A program made the translations under genes and the position numbers. DNA of 64,000 bases from Vanrija pseudolonga. Taxonomy: Eukaryota > Basidiomycota > Tremellomycetes > Trichosporonales > Trichosporonaceae. The notes under the pieces were generated by a model. That model saw only the letters and a program-made list of their open reading frames with translations, made no database searches and was not told the origin of the DNA. The DNA is taken from assembly GCF_020906515.1 (NCBI RefSeq), contig NC_085852.1:1550001-1614000 (forward strand), read 5' to 3'. Below, one piece after another: positions 31,770 through 44,000 of this stretch. The number at the start of each line of letters is the position of its first letter. The first letter of the stretch is position 1.

Positions 31770-34026
31770 CTACTTCTCGTCCTTGCCTCCGGCACCAGGC
31801 GCGTACTCCTCCTGGCCAGGCGGGTGGGGGATGTCGTACTTTGTGCGCACATTGTAGAACACCTTGAGGAACTTGGAGCGCGCGCCCTGAGCGGCGACAC
31901 CCTTGTCCTGCAGGTCCTGGTCGGTCATGACAGTCATCTCGTGCCAGTTGGAACGCTCAAAGTTGGAAGTGTATTTCTGGACATGTCAGCAAAGGCCGCC
32001 TGCTTGGCACACGAGTTGGCACGAGCACTTACGTGAAGCCTGAGAACACGGAGCCATGTTGACACGTCCTCGAGGACCTTGGGGTCGACATCGTCGGGAC
32101 CAGCCACACCAGCACCACCGCCGGCACCGCCACCGCCCTGCTGAGGAGCGGCCTGAGGACCAGGCGAGCCGGCCTTGCCACCAGGAAGTGGGCTGCGGCG
32201 ACCAGACGAAGGAATGCGGTTGCCGCCACGAGGAGCGTTGAGACTGCTGCCACCAGGGTAGCCGTAGCCACCAAGCTGAGCAGCTTGGGCGGCCTGAGAG
32301 AGCTGGGCAGCTTGCGCCTGCGCCTGAGCCTGGGCGAGGGCGAGCATCTGAACAGCATTAGGCGTAAGAGGGTTGAGGCCACCCAGGTTGACATTGGCGA
32401 GGTTCATGCTCAGGTTGGCAAGAGCGGCAGGGTCACCGAGACCAAGGCTGCCAAAGTCGCCACCGGAGCGCGAGCCAGCGTTCCAGCCGCCAAAAGCGCC
32501 GTTGCCAGGGAACGGCGACGTGCTTCCATCATCGTCACCACCGTACGACGCGCCAGAGACGTTGCGGCTGTTACCAGTGCTGCTGGTAGCGCTGGGAGCA
32601 CGGCGGTACTTGCGAGCATCGTCAAGCTGAACACGGTTCGCGGCGGTGGCAGCACCAGCAGCCAGCTGGAGACTGGCAAGGGACATGGCGGTCGAGCTGA
32701 GGTTCTCCTTGCCACCGTCGTTGAACATGGGCGCGAGCGGCGTGTTGACCATCGAGGCCCAGTTGCCAGAGTTGACAAGCGGCGAACTGGGGTTGATAGG
32801 CGAGGCCTCAACACCAGAGGGGAGGCCGAGGCCGAGGCCACCGGGGCCAACGCTCAAGCGCGGAGTCGTCGAGCGAGAGTAGCCCGACGGCTCGTGGCCC
32901 GAACCACCGGTAAAGTCTGTGCTCTTGGGGCGAATGTCGGGCTGCGGCGAGCGGGAGCGAACGCTGGCCTCGTCGAGGCCGGGCGACGGGCCGCGCTCCA
33001 TGACCTGGTCAAGCTGGCTCGACCAGCGTGCCTCGGTCGAGATAAGGGTTCCCGGGGCGCTGATGCGGTTGGTACGCAGCGACTTGGCCTTGTTTGCGTT
33101 GGGGTCAAACGCCGACTCGGGTGCAAGGTAGTGGTTGCCAGTGGGCGATCCAGTGAAGCCCGAGCCGCCACCAGCCGAAGGCGACTTGAGGCCCATCCCG
33201 GCGAGCTTCGACTCCATGCCGGCCGTAACACCGGCGGGCGAAGGCGAGAGCATGGCCGTCATGGGATCCGCCTGCGCCATGTGCTGAAGCACACTGAGGA
33301 AGAAGCGAATCTGCACTGGCGTCGAGTGCTGAAGAAGCGAGTAAAGGGCGGCAGTACGCTCAGCCTCACTGAGGACACGGAACCCTGCACGCCGTCAGCC
33401 TACATTGCGCCCAGCTCTGGTTCGTTTCCCCTTGCTGCCCGTCGTCGGGCTGGGTGGCGGCGGGGTATCAACCACTCACACTGCTCAATCGCTCCCAACT
33501 CCTCGGTAAAGTTCTGGTCCGTGCTCGCGGCAGCCATCTCCTCCTGGCGTGTCAGCCGTCGGCACTATGCACTTTTGACGTACCAGAGTGGCCTCCCACG
33601 ACGCCAGATGCTTGAACCACTGGTCAATCTGCTCGGCTTCGGGGGTGCGTGCGGCCTCACGTGCCGCGCCGGTAGGCAGGAACTCGGAGGACGGACGACC
33701 AGCACCACCGGACACGGCGCGGCCGGTACCGATGCTGGGGCGGGGGGAGAGCGAGTCGCGCTGGGCGCCCATGGACCCAAGACCTCCGACGACCGAGCTC
33801 GATACATGGCGAGGCTGGCTCAGACCAGACGAGCTGCCGCCGGGCGACGAGGCAATGTTGGCACTGGGGCCGAGGCCGAACCCGCGCGCCGCAGCACTGC
33901 TCGACGTTGTGGGCGGGCCAAGGGACTGGCGGGTCAGCTTGGCCGGGTTGGCCGGGTTGATGGGTGGCGCCGGCGCCGTCGGCGAGGGAGACGGGCTACG
34001 GTGAGGGCGGAGGGTCGACGAGGCCA
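31770..34026 (-). CDS. VTS1: Vts1/Smaug-type SAM-domain RNA-binding protein
   Basis: Post-transcriptional regulator that binds Smaug-recognition hairpins in mRNAs and recruits the CCR4-NOT deadenylase. Four exons from ATG 34026. After a disordered Ser/Pro/Gly-rich head comes a conserved helical block (QIDQWFKHLASWEATLEEMA, EQWFRVLSEAERTAALYSLL, PVQIRFFLSVLQHMAQADPM). A long low-complexity middle follows, with Ala/Gln runs (LALAQAQAQAQAAQLSQAAQ). The C-terminal SAM domain reads VLEDVSTWLRVLRLHKYTSN, then FERSNWHEMTVMTDQDLQDK and GARSKFLKVFYNVRTKYDIP, ending near the stop TAG 31770-31772. SAM at the extreme C-terminus is the normal Vts1 layout. Confidence 0.92.
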
Positions 34027-35270
34027 TTGTGAAAGGGGGTTTGTTGGGTACGGACCAGCCGGGGACCTGTGGGAACGGGCGCGGTGTGAGCGTGTGTTTA
34101 GCCAAGTGAAGGAATAGGGTGGGTGGTGAAGAGATGGGATGTTGTTGGTGATGTGGAAGATGAGTGTGGGATCTGGGAAGCAGCAATAAAGTGTCCGACA
34201 CGGTATTGTTCTCGTCGTGGCATGGGGGACGAGGTGTGCCAGCCAGTTGCCAGTTTGGGGTGGTGGCCGCGGGTTGCGCAGTGTCGACGACACGCGCGCG
34301 CGCGCGCGCGCACGCGCTTGGCCGCGCAGCGCCGTGTGGCCCAAAGGTCGAGCTGGCGACGCACGAGCCCTCCGGCGCAGGACCCAACGTCCCTCGGCGT
34401 GCACTGGCCTTGGGCTGGCGGGTGACGCGCGCGCGCGCCAGCGCCTTTGTCCCGAGACGCCGCAGTGGGTGGGTGGGTGGCCACTGGTTGGGCGGGCGGC
34501 GGCGGCGGCGGCGTCGTCGCAAAGGCCTCCCGGGCAACAGGTGTGCTTCTTACTCACCTCGTATATGAGGACAGGTGGAGAAGTTTGAAAGAAAGGAAGG
34601 TGGGGTAGTTGGTGATAGAGAGATTATTGACTGGGGACGACGATGTGTCAAGGAGCGTTATGGGTTGAGATGAGACGTGGGTACGTGGGGTGGGTGGGTA
34701 GGGAGGGGGACGAGGGGGACGACGAGGCAGACGCGTGACCCGGTCACAGCTCACTGTAGCTGCAGCTGCCCAGAACTGGTAGCGCGACGACCCTCCTGCG
34801 ACTTCAGACTCCGCGCGTCAAGGCTCACCTCACTTGGACAAAATGGGCCCAAACCCTGACTCCTCAACCCAGTGACACTTGAAAATGCTTGCCTTGGCCC
34901 AGGGTAACCCACGATTCCAAAGGCACTTAGAGCTGATCCCGTCTGGCGTCTTGGGGTGGTGGCCACTCCACCAGCGAGCATGACACCCATCACACTCGTT
35001 CCTCTTTTGCCTTCCCGTAAAGTCCACTTGTGGTCCACTCCGAGCCTAGCCTAGAGCATATCCCTCACGAGCATGAGGTCATCACGCTTTACTCCAACAA
35101 CGACAATGTCCCGATTCGTCTTGCATCCATGCCTTATTCTATAACACGCCGTTGCTCATGACGCAGCATTGTAATATCCCTCTATGACGAGCGCGCAGTG
35201 GAACTCCAGGTCCTTATGTCTGTCTCACTTCTCTCTATTCGAGCTCACAATCAAGCTCTGTTTTACAGTT
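34027..35270. promoter_or_regulatory. VTS1 upstream region
   Basis: Long upstream region of VTS1 reaching to the stop of YHM2. It contains an alternating CG tract (34291-34317), a GGC run (34498-34512) and a purine-rich GAAAGAAAGGAAGG tract near 34590. No coding sequence is supported. Confidence 0.4.
34291..34317. repeat. Alternating (CG)n tract
   Basis: Near-perfect CGCG alternation over 27 bp with one CA step. Such purine-pyrimidine alternation favours left-handed DNA under supercoiling. A shorter one (35948-35961) lies in a YHM2 intron. Confidence 0.85.
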
Positions 35271-36537
35271 TTACTTGAGAGGCTTGGGCACCTCGGTCGA
35301 GCCGAGAGGGGCGCCGGCAATGCTGGGCACGAGCGTCAGGACGAGTCACAAACCCTCGAGCAGCAAACAAAAAAAAACTCACAATGCCTTGACGTAGTCG
35401 GCAAACGAGACCATGCAGACAGTCTGCCAGATGCCGAGGCCGATACGGGGCGAGACACCACGGTACAGGCCCTTGATGCCGTTCTTCTCGTAGATGTACT
35501 TGAGCGTGTTGCCAATCGTCTTCTTGGTGGGCGCGTTGGGGTCGGGGTTCTTGATGGCTGACTGCATCTCGACACGGACGACCTCAATGGGCTGGTTCCA
35601 GGTAGCAAGAGCACCACCGATGGACGACGAGAGGATCTTGTCAAAGGCCGAGAGCTTCTCGTCCTCCTTGAGGCCCTTGGTCTTGCGGATCAGGCTCTCA
35701 CCGAGACGGGCGAAACCCATACGCGAGCCCCAGTTGGTGGCCTGGCGGACGGCGACGGCGTTGACACCCTTGTTGATGCCCTTGATGCCCTCGCGCTTGT
35801 AAATGTCCATGAAGACCTTGAAGGTTGACTCGGGCTTTGCGCCAGACTCCATCTGCTTGTGGCGGGTGATCTCGACCGTCTTCATGCAGGTGCAGAAGCC
35901 TGTCAGGGTGTGTTAGCTGGTGCGATGGTGCTCCGCACGCGGCGCCGCGCGCGCGCGCGTTGTAGCGCTCCAACCGAGCTGTTGACAAACGTACCCATAG
36001 TGGCGTAGGCCTGGGCGACACCACCGCCGATACCGCCGAGCATACCCGCAACCGCAGGCGACACGGCGAGCTTGTCGATCGTGTACTTTTCGATTTCCGA
36101 CGAGGTGAAGATGAGGACTGCTCCCTTAGTGGATGCCTCGATCCATGCCTGCACGGTTGTGTCAGTACCCGAGTAAGGGGCTAGCGCGTATTGTTCCGTC
36201 GTCGGTTTCCAGCAGCAAGAGCAGCCAGTTGCCGACGACGTCCGGGAGCCACAGTTCTACACACCCATGGGATGAGGCCCTGGTAAAAGCCCTTGATGCC
36301 ACCGCGCGACCAGACAGTCTTGATCGCCTGCGCCATAGACTGGGTACGGTTGGCGGCCATCTGTGTCTTGAGGACCTCGAGCGGCTGGCCGAGGGTGGTG
36401 ACCTCGAACTGGAGGGTGGTTAGTACAGTCACGCGACGTTCTGCCAGCGGTTGAGAGAATGCTGACAAACGCACCATGTTCATGGTCGCGCCAACGGCGA
36501 TGTTGGACCAGGAGAAGCCCTTCTCAGCAGGAGCCAT
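35271..36537 (-). CDS. YHM2: Mitochondrial citrate/oxoglutarate carrier
   Basis: Mitochondrial-carrier-family antiporter of citrate and oxoglutarate, supporting NADPH supply in the cytosol. It starts [20 protein letters not shown]. The atypical repeats follow: [33 protein letters not shown] joined to [37 protein letters not shown], and [15 protein letters not shown]. These are diagnostic of Yhm2 rather than Ctp1. If the final GTGAGT at 35375-35380 is read through, the protein stops at 35379 after DYVKAL. If it is spliced to the acceptor near 35335, the end becomes [19 protein letters not shown] with TAA 35271-35273, which I prefer because donor, branch and acceptor are all canonical. Confidence 0.9.
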
Positions 36538-37953
36538 TGTGAATGTTGTTGATTATTACGTGGTGTGTGGGGAGAGTGACAAATACAGTGGAAGTGGAGA
36601 GAGAGGCAGACGAAATAAGAGTCGGGCAGAGAGAGTTAGCTGCTAAGAGCTTGGGTATAGACGCGCGCAGAGTGGGTGTCTAAGGAAGAAGAAGAAGCAC
36701 GGTTGCCGTCAGTGACTAGTATTTATACATGACACGACTGGCTCGCCTCCGCGAGTCAATCGTGGCTATCATCCCCAACTGCAGCAAGCGTGGGGCGGGG
36801 GCCAGCTCAGATTCAGGGAAGATGTGACGCCTGGCTGCCTGGGGAACGGCCAGCCAGCCAGGCCAGTTCTACACGCCGACAACCTGGGCTGCCAGTTCCC
36901 ACCCAGCACAGGACAATCACCAGCAAACCGAAATTTTACTTCCGTGACCATATCGACTCCCTCCCTGTGGCCCTCGTCAATCTCTAAGCGCGGCGGCGCA
37001 TTGCACACAGTCGCCCTATCCCCAGCCATGAGTTGCCGTTCTAATGGGGATGCGATGCTCGAGTTGCCTGCCGTTCCTTAGTATTCCGTCAAACCCTGCG
37101 ACAAGGAAGTCCGCGGTAGATGACCGTCGCATTCTGCTGCCGCCAAAGCCCGAATCACATGCCTGGCCCTAATCACGGACAGCCGTGTCCGCGGTCACGG
37201 TCACGGTCACTCACAGCCACGAGGAGGAGCTTGAGATTAAGCCATAAAGCTGCCTTTGGCATATGCAGGCCATTGTTGATCAAACATGTGTCGTTGAGGA
37301 CTGGCTTGGTCGTGCGTGACTGCACTTGACGGTACCCAGCAGCGTCAGGCGCCTTTGTAGTCACCCATCAAGCTACCTCGTCCAAGCCGACCTTCCCCGT
37401 GCCATGGCCGACGTGACTGACTCTGATAACAACGTCCCGAGAGGCATCTGGCACAGGCAGACTGGCCCCTCCAGCGCCTACATCTAGAACGCCGATTCAC
37501 TGTCGCCGACACCTAAGCCTCGACGCCGAGCTCATCAGTGTCCTCGTGCTCCAATGTCAGTGCGAGTGCTACCCTCACTACCTGCCAGTCTGTCACCACC
37601 GCCACCTGCCAACGTCTCAGTAAGAGGGCGGCGGACATGAGCCAGCGGATCTCAAAGGCGATTGGAAACACCAAGTTGCCCTCACGCAGTGGGTCAGCGC
37701 GTCGCTCAGAGCGAGCAAACGCCAAAAGCAAGTGGACGAGGCTGACTTGCAAGCCAACCCCAGCAAGCCGCCACCTCCAGCCATCCTCAGTGCCTCCACA
37801 GACTTGCAGCTCACCCCTCCATATCAACCCACCACCTCACACACCAGTTGTATAGCCTCCGGCCCGTCACGGATCCGGTCATGTAAGGTGCATCCCGGCA
37901 TAAGAATACACAGCTCCAGCGCCCTATAAGAAACCAAGTCGCAAATGAGTGTT
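36538..37953. other. 1.4-kb intergenic region
   Basis: YHM2 promoter side and RPL13 3' flank. Contains a TATA box for YHM2 (36720-36727) and a 9-bp inverted repeat (GCCTGGCTG 36829-36837 with CAGCCAGGC 36855-36863). No coding sequence is supported. Confidence 0.5.
36720..36727 (-). promoter_or_regulatory. TATA box candidate for YHM2
   Basis: Reads TATAAATA on the minus strand, 183-190 bp upstream of the YHM2 start. It is one of few canonical TATA elements near genes here. The distance allows a leader of about 100-150 nt. Confidence 0.5.
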
Positions 37954-38742
37954 TTACTTCTTGGCCTCCTCGGCGGCAGCCTTCTTCTCGGCGGCGCGCT
38001 TGGCACGCTTGCCAGCGTTGCGGGCGTCCGAGCGGGCGACACGGAGGGTGCGGAAGGCCTCGAACTCCTTCTCCTCGGCGGTGATGGCGCGGGGGGCCTC
38101 GGCCTTGTACGAGGCGGGGAGGGCAGGGAGGTCGCGGGTGATGTGGGCGGTGAGGTCCTCGCCCTGGGCGTCGCCGGCCTTGGGCTTGCCGTGGACGCGG
38201 GGGAAGACGACGAGGCGCTGGCGGTAGGCCTTCAGGCGCTCGACGTTGAGGGTCTGGCCCTCCTCCGACTTGGAGCGGCGGCGGTGGTCGACAACAATGC
38301 CGAGACCCTTGGCCTCCTTCTTGCGGATGCCGGCGAGCTTGAGCTCCGAGATGGTGAAGCCACGGCCCTCTGTGAGCATTGTCAGTTCCATGTCCTTGTC
38401 CCTCGTCGTCGCCCTCCTTCCTCGCTCAAATCTTTACGCACCACGGATGCGGATGTTGTAGCGCTGGGTGGGGCAGCGGACAGCGGGGCGGAGGCGCTGG
38501 AGGGGGGCGGCACCCGAGGCGAGGGCCTTCTTGGAACGAGCGACACGGCGAGACTTCTTCTTGCCGGGCTGGTCGAACTGTGGAGAGTGTCAGACGACGT
38601 GACCCAAAACCTCAAATCTTCGTGCGCGGCGACACCCCTTGTGCAGCCGCCGACGCTCTCGTCCACGCACCCAGGTCTTGACCCGCCTCTGCCAGTCCTT
38701 GTGGAAGTGGTTGCCGGGGAGCTGGTTGTTGTGCTTGACCAT
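37954..38742 (-). CDS. RPL13: 60S ribosomal protein L13
   Basis: Large-subunit ribosomal protein eL13. Three exons from ATG 38742: MVKHNNQLPGNHFHKDWQRR, then FDQPGKKKSRRVARSKKALA and LRPAVRCPTQRYNIRIR, then GRGFTISELKLAGIRKKEAK, LGIVVDHRRRSKSEEGQTLN, AYRQRLVVFPRVHGKPKAGD. It ends in an Ala/Lys-rich tail EKKAAAEEAKK, stop TAA 37954-37956. About 205 residues, normal for fungi. Codon use is strongly biased to C-ending codons, as for highly expressed genes. Introns are about 90 and 65 nt; I saw no snoRNA boxes in them. Confidence 0.96.
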
Positions 38743-39813
38743 TTTTGCTGTTGGTGGGTGATGGGTTCAACGTCGACACAAAAGTTGGCGGGTTGTGGAC
38801 AATTTCGACGGCGAGCAGACGAGTCGCAAATGTGCAGATTGAGACGGGGAGGCGGAGTGGGCGACGATGAGGAAGACGTTGTCAGCGCTACGAGTCGATG
38901 TCGGCTGTTGGGTCTCTACTAACCTCCTTTCTTGCTGGATAGCTAGAACAAGATCGTGAGGTCGTCGAGATGGCAAGTGGTGGTGCGTTCCCGCCGCGGT
39001 GGTGGTGGTGGTCCAGTGGTTGCAGCAGCCTGCAGTCGCCTCCCAGCCCAGCCCAGGCGCAGGACTGCACCCAGCAGCCAGAGTGTCGAAATGCTCATGG
39101 CCAAATTTCCGCCAAACTCCGGCGAGAAATGTCTTGTGGCGTTTTGGAAAGTGATAATGAATTAACACGTCAATTACCACGTGGCTTGAAATCTTCGTTC
39201 TGTTGCTCGCACCCCGGCCGGCACCCAGCGCCTGCTCATAAACGCAACAACCTGCAGTTCTTGATCTCCAACAAACGCATTTTAAATCTACTCAAAAGCA
39301 CCCACGCGCCGCCGCACCTCTCCCGCTTGCGGGGTCGATGGAGCACCTGGCGTTTGGGCCGTCATAATGTAGAAGAGACGGATGAGCTACGGCTCGCAGA
39401 CGGGTTTTGGGTGGACCGCCTACTTTCACGGTGGTAGGGGGTCCAAGCCTTGTTTGACAGTTTAGTCGCGACGCGCGACCGGTGCGATGAATGGCATGGC
39501 ATGGGATTGAGAGAGCTGCGCTGTGGGACGGACGTTGAGGATGGGAGGTGGGATGGGGTTGGAGCCGGTAGTAGGTCAATTCTGGCAAGGGCCGGTGTGA
39601 TGCGGCCCGCATCTCTCGGCTTGTGGCTGCTTGGGTGGCGGACTCGAACCTGGCTGTCATTCAAACAACGTTGATCTGGGCGCCTGGCTGGGTGGATGGG
39701 TGGGATGTTCCCAAAGCATGCCAACAAGTTGTCCCTCCCCACCTCGACCAATATCATAAACAAGTGGTATGCATGTGCAGGGTATCGACTACTGGGCTAC
39801 TCCCAACTAATCA
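38743..39813. promoter_or_regulatory. RPL13 upstream region
   Basis: 1.07 kb between the RPL13 start and the MED7 stop, both minus strand. No gene is supported. A tRNA-like arm at 39641 was examined and rejected. Confidence 0.45.
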
Positions 39814-40805
39814 CTAGGCGTCGACCTCGATGAGGTCGTCTGCGTCTTCTGCCTCCTCTGCTGGCTCGGCTTCGGTTTCGACCGCGACCTCGACCTCGAC
39901 CGGGTCAGCCTCGTCCGCTCCTGTCAGACCAGCCGCTTCCTTCTTTAATCTCTCGATCGTGGCAGCGACCTCACGGCATTTACTGGTGCATGTCAGTTGC
40001 AGCGCGCGATAATCCGGACAACTGAGCACACTCACGCCCTCAACTTAGTCGTCTGGTCACGCCTCTCGGCGAGCTGCTTCTCCATGAGCATGACAAGAGT
40101 GGCTTCAGCCTGCAAGAAGTGTCAGTTACACATCACACCGATTGAGGCAACTGACCTGTACACCGCGGAGCTGGTTTGCCGAGACCATCATCGTCGCCGC
40201 GAGGTTACTGAGATGCTGGATGTACTGCGCGGGTTAGCACGTATTCGCAGTGCATGTAACCCACCTGATCGCCTTCACTCGCGCGGCCAGTGAGCTCGAG
40301 CTCGCCAGGAATACGCGCCGTGCCGGTCAACACGTCGAGTAGCGCCACAAGGGTGTGGAGGAAGCTCTGGAGGAGGGCGGGCAGTGCCGCGCGCTCAGCA
40401 TCGCCGCCCGTCGATACTGGGTCTGACACGAGCGCTGGGAGGCCTATCTCACGCGCCGTAGCGATATGTGGCTTGGCCTGGCGCGTCAGCTTGAAGGATG
40501 CACACGGTCCCAAAGCTCACAGTGTACATCTGCCCAAAGAGCATCCACCGCCCGTCCTCGAGCACCCAGTCGGCGCGTGGTGGTTTCAACGAGGTCTCGA
40601 GCGCCTCGAGCTCTCCCGGTTCTGCAGGGGCCGCAGCCGACTCTGAGATCTCGACATCATCACCCGGCGCGGCGTCGCCATTGTCGGCGACCTTGCCGCC
40701 CTCGAGCTCGGCGAGGCGCTCGAGCGCCGCGGGCGTGAACGCCTTGTAGTAGCCCGGCGGCGGGGGGAAGAGAGTGTTGGTAATGGGCACGCCTGCCTCG
40801 GCCAT
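39814..40805 (-). CDS. MED7: Mediator complex subunit 7
   Basis: Middle-module subunit of the RNA polymerase II Mediator, paired with Med21. From ATG 40805: TNTLFPPPPGYYKAFTPAAL and WVLEDGRWMLFGQMYT are the family signature at the N-terminus. Then comes a helical part (ALPALLQSFLHTLVALLDVL, YIQHLSNLAATMMVSANQLR), then a coiled coil (ATLVMLMEKQLAERRDQTTK, REVAATIERLKKEAAGL). The tail is acidic and Glu/Ala-rich, ending DLIEVDA, stop TAG 39814-39816. Five exons. The central segment is less conserved than in ascomycetes, so the identification rests on the two N-terminal motifs and the overall helical layout. Confidence 0.82.
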
Positions 40806-41001
40806 GGTATTCTGTTGCTGTGAGTAGAGTAGAGGAGCGAAGGAAGGAGCAACAACTGAACTCTTGTTGTTCGCAGAGTGTGGAGGTCAGTCGTCGGTGA
40901 CGTTTGTGTGGAATTTGGTCCCGCGAGGTTCAATACGATCTCAAGAGGTGGAGGAAGGACACTTGACGCAATAACAATCAGAATCGACACTCTACGCCGG
41001 A
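40806..41001. promoter_or_regulatory. Divergent promoter, MED7 and NRDE2
   Basis: 196 bp separate the two outward-facing start codons, so the genes very likely share promoter DNA. No TATA box is evident. Confidence 0.55.
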
Positions 41002-44000
41002 ATGGCAGCACCGCAGGCGTTCCTCTCCTTTCCGGACCTGCCCGGACTCTCGGCAGGCAAGGAGGAGGGCAAGGCGAGCGCCCCGGCGCCGGCGTCGTCG
41101 TTCTCGTCGTTCCCCGACCTCGACCTCGGTGGCGGCAAGGAAGGCCGGGAACGCGACGATCGCGAGCGGAGGAAGCGGCCACGGGACGACGAGTCGGGTC
41201 ATCTGCCACGAGATCGAGATCGCGAGCGCGAGCGTGAGCGGGACCGTGACCGTGATGGCGAACGCGACCGCGAGCGAGACAAGCGGAGAGATCGAGACCG
41301 CCACAGGGAACGAGACGCGCATCGCTCGCGGCGGAGTAGCCGGGAACGAGAGCGAGATCGAGAACGACCACGAGATCGGGATCGCGAACGTGACCGACAC
41401 CGCGACCGTGGACATGATGACGACCGGAATAGGGAAGAGAGGAGGAAGGAGAGGAAGCGCGAGCGTGAACGCGAGCTGGCGTACGACCTGGTCAAGAAGG
41501 ACGACAGGGGCTCAAGGGAGAAGAAGGACGACGCCGGGGCGTGGTACGAGAGCTCAAGCAAGGCGAAGGACGAACGAGTAAGTTGTCGTTATTGGCCCCA
41601 ACTGACCTCAGACCCCGTCCAAGGAGTTCTTTATCGATACGGCCGGCGATAAGAGCGTTATCCAGTACGCCGTCTCGTCGTCCTCCTCCGCACCACGGTA
41701 CTACCGCGATGGCCGTGAGTTATGCTGTTCGCTGACCTGCTAACTCTCCAGGAGGGCGAGTACTTGGTCTCTCAGACGGGATTCGCATTGTGCACTCGCG
41801 CGACAGGACACAGAAGGGCATCGAGGTTGCGCGGCTCGGCCGGCCATATGTAAGCTTGGCCCTTTGGAAGAGCGAGCTGACCCCAGATACCGCGGTACTC
41901 GACCCGGCAGACGGCATCGCAGGCGCGTATCCTCCTCCGGCCAGCGGAGGCTGACGGTGACCTGCTGTCCAACTTCACGCCGTTTGACAGTGCGCCGCGC
42001 CGCCGAATTGAGGAAGACACACTGCCGTCCTACCGCGCCATTACGAAAGAAGACTCGAGCGACGAGGACGAGTTCACCGCGTTGCAGACCGTTCTTGGCG
42101 CCGCGTCGACTCTCGAAGATGACGTGAAGTCTCGCACTGTCGAGTTCGAGCGGCATCTGGCATCCCACCCAGACGACGTGGACGAATGGATCAAGTTCTC
42201 GAAGCTGCATCTTCGCCTCGCTCCGGACGCAGCATCCAGCGCATTCCTCGACCCAGCGACGCAGCCAACGACGCGCGCAAACGCTGAGGTGACGCTCGCG
42301 ATGCTTACGAGGGCATTTGAAGCACACCCCTCCAACTTCCTCTCGGCGGACCTCCACCAGGCGTTCCTCGATGCTGCGGCAGTCTACTGGCCACCGGCCA
42401 AGGTCACTGAACGGTGGGTCAACGTCCTCCGTGCTCTGACGGAGCGCGGTGCGACGGAGGAGAGCATGATGCCCCTGTACCTCGGGTACATTGCTTGGCG
42501 GGAGGGCCAGGGGTTCGGCCAGGCAGGCGACGGCTCTGGGGGTGGCGGTGGCGTGGACAAGGTCGTCGAGGTGTACCTCGAGTGTCTTGACAGGCTGCGG
42601 TTGTCGGGCGAGCAAGACGCGCCGAGCGAGGCAAGGGAAGAGAACCAGGTGTACCTTCTCCTCCGGGCCTGCCTATTCCTCAAGCAGACGGGGTACACCG
42701 AGCGCGCGCTGGCCATCTTCCAGGCGCTCATGGAGATGTAAGTGGCATGCTGCAGGCAGCACTGACGCGCAGCACATTCTTCAAGCCCGACCACCTGCGT
42801 GCCCCTCGGCCACCGTTCGACCAACAGCGCTGGTTTCGGGGCGTGCTCGAGGACTTTGAGTACTTCTGGGACTCGGAGCTGCCGCGCTTGGGTGAAGCAG
42901 GCTGCAAAGGGTGGAAGGCGACCCACTCTGCCGATGACGACGGCGAGGTGCTGACCGAGCCGAGCATGCCCCGCCCAAAGACCGGCACCGAGGACCCATA
43001 CACCCGATGGCTCGAGGCGGAGCGGCACGCCGAGTCGGCCTATCCCTTGCCTGGACGGGCTCGCGTCGTCGACACGCTGGAGGACGACCCGTTCCACACC
43101 ATTCTCTTCTCTGATGTCGAGCCGTTCCTCTTCCCAGTGCAGACACCGACCGCACGGCTACAGCTCATCTACGCGTTCTTCAACTTCCTGGGATTGCCAT
43201 TCACACCGGCTGATGTGCCCACATCCTCGCCGTCGAGTACCGACCCCCACCTCCGATGGGCGATATCCCAGAACGCCGGCCTGCGGAACGCCTTCTGGCC
43301 GCCCCGCCCGAGCACCAAGAAGATCCTATGGCAGACAGTCGGCGGTGAGCCAATGGACCCCGAGCAGCCGCGCTCCCTCACATCGCCCTTCGGCGCGCCC
43401 GTCAAGTCGTGGATGTCAGACCGAAGGACCCTGTTTGGTGGGAAGGACTGGTTCCGCGACCTGTCTGCCGTCGACCTGGAGCATGTCAACATCGATGTCG
43501 CAAGGTAAGCTGCTAGAGGAGAGCACGCTGACGAGTAGAAATGGCCTCACCATGTTACGTCCACTGGTGCCCGACCCGTCGTTTGTACTCTCGACGTTTG
43601 CCTTTGAGGCGGCGCTGTCACCGAAAGCGTGGGTAGTCCTAGCCCGATGACGCTGACCCGCACAGAGCGGTCAAGGTCGCCAAGTCTGTCCTTTCCAGCG
43701 ACCGGGACAATCTCGCCTTATGGGACGGCTACGCCCGGCTCGAACGACAACGCGGAAACCTTGCTGCTGCTCGGCAGGTGTACGTCACAGCGATTCAAGC
43801 TGCCCAGCAGCGCGCCGGTGTTGCCGGTGCCAACCAGGCCGACTTACAGCTCGACACGGTAGAGCTATGGGCCGCCTGGGCTGAGATGGAGTGGGAGAGC
43901 GGTGAGGAGGCCCGATGTGTAGAGGTACTCGGCATGGCCGCGGGTCAGAACCTGGGACAGTTGGGTGAGTGGAAGCAAGCGATGCCTTCTGACTCCTCAG

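Noticed and set aside
32285-34117. 610-residue plus-strand open frame
   Set aside because: Antisense of VTS1. Its Arg/Gly/Val-rich composition is what the reverse of Ser/Pro/Ala codons gives in GC-rich DNA.
39641-39660. Minus-strand GGTTCGAGTCC, like a tRNA T-arm
   Set aside because: The flanking five bases on each side do not pair and no acceptor, D-arm or anticodon stem can be built around it.
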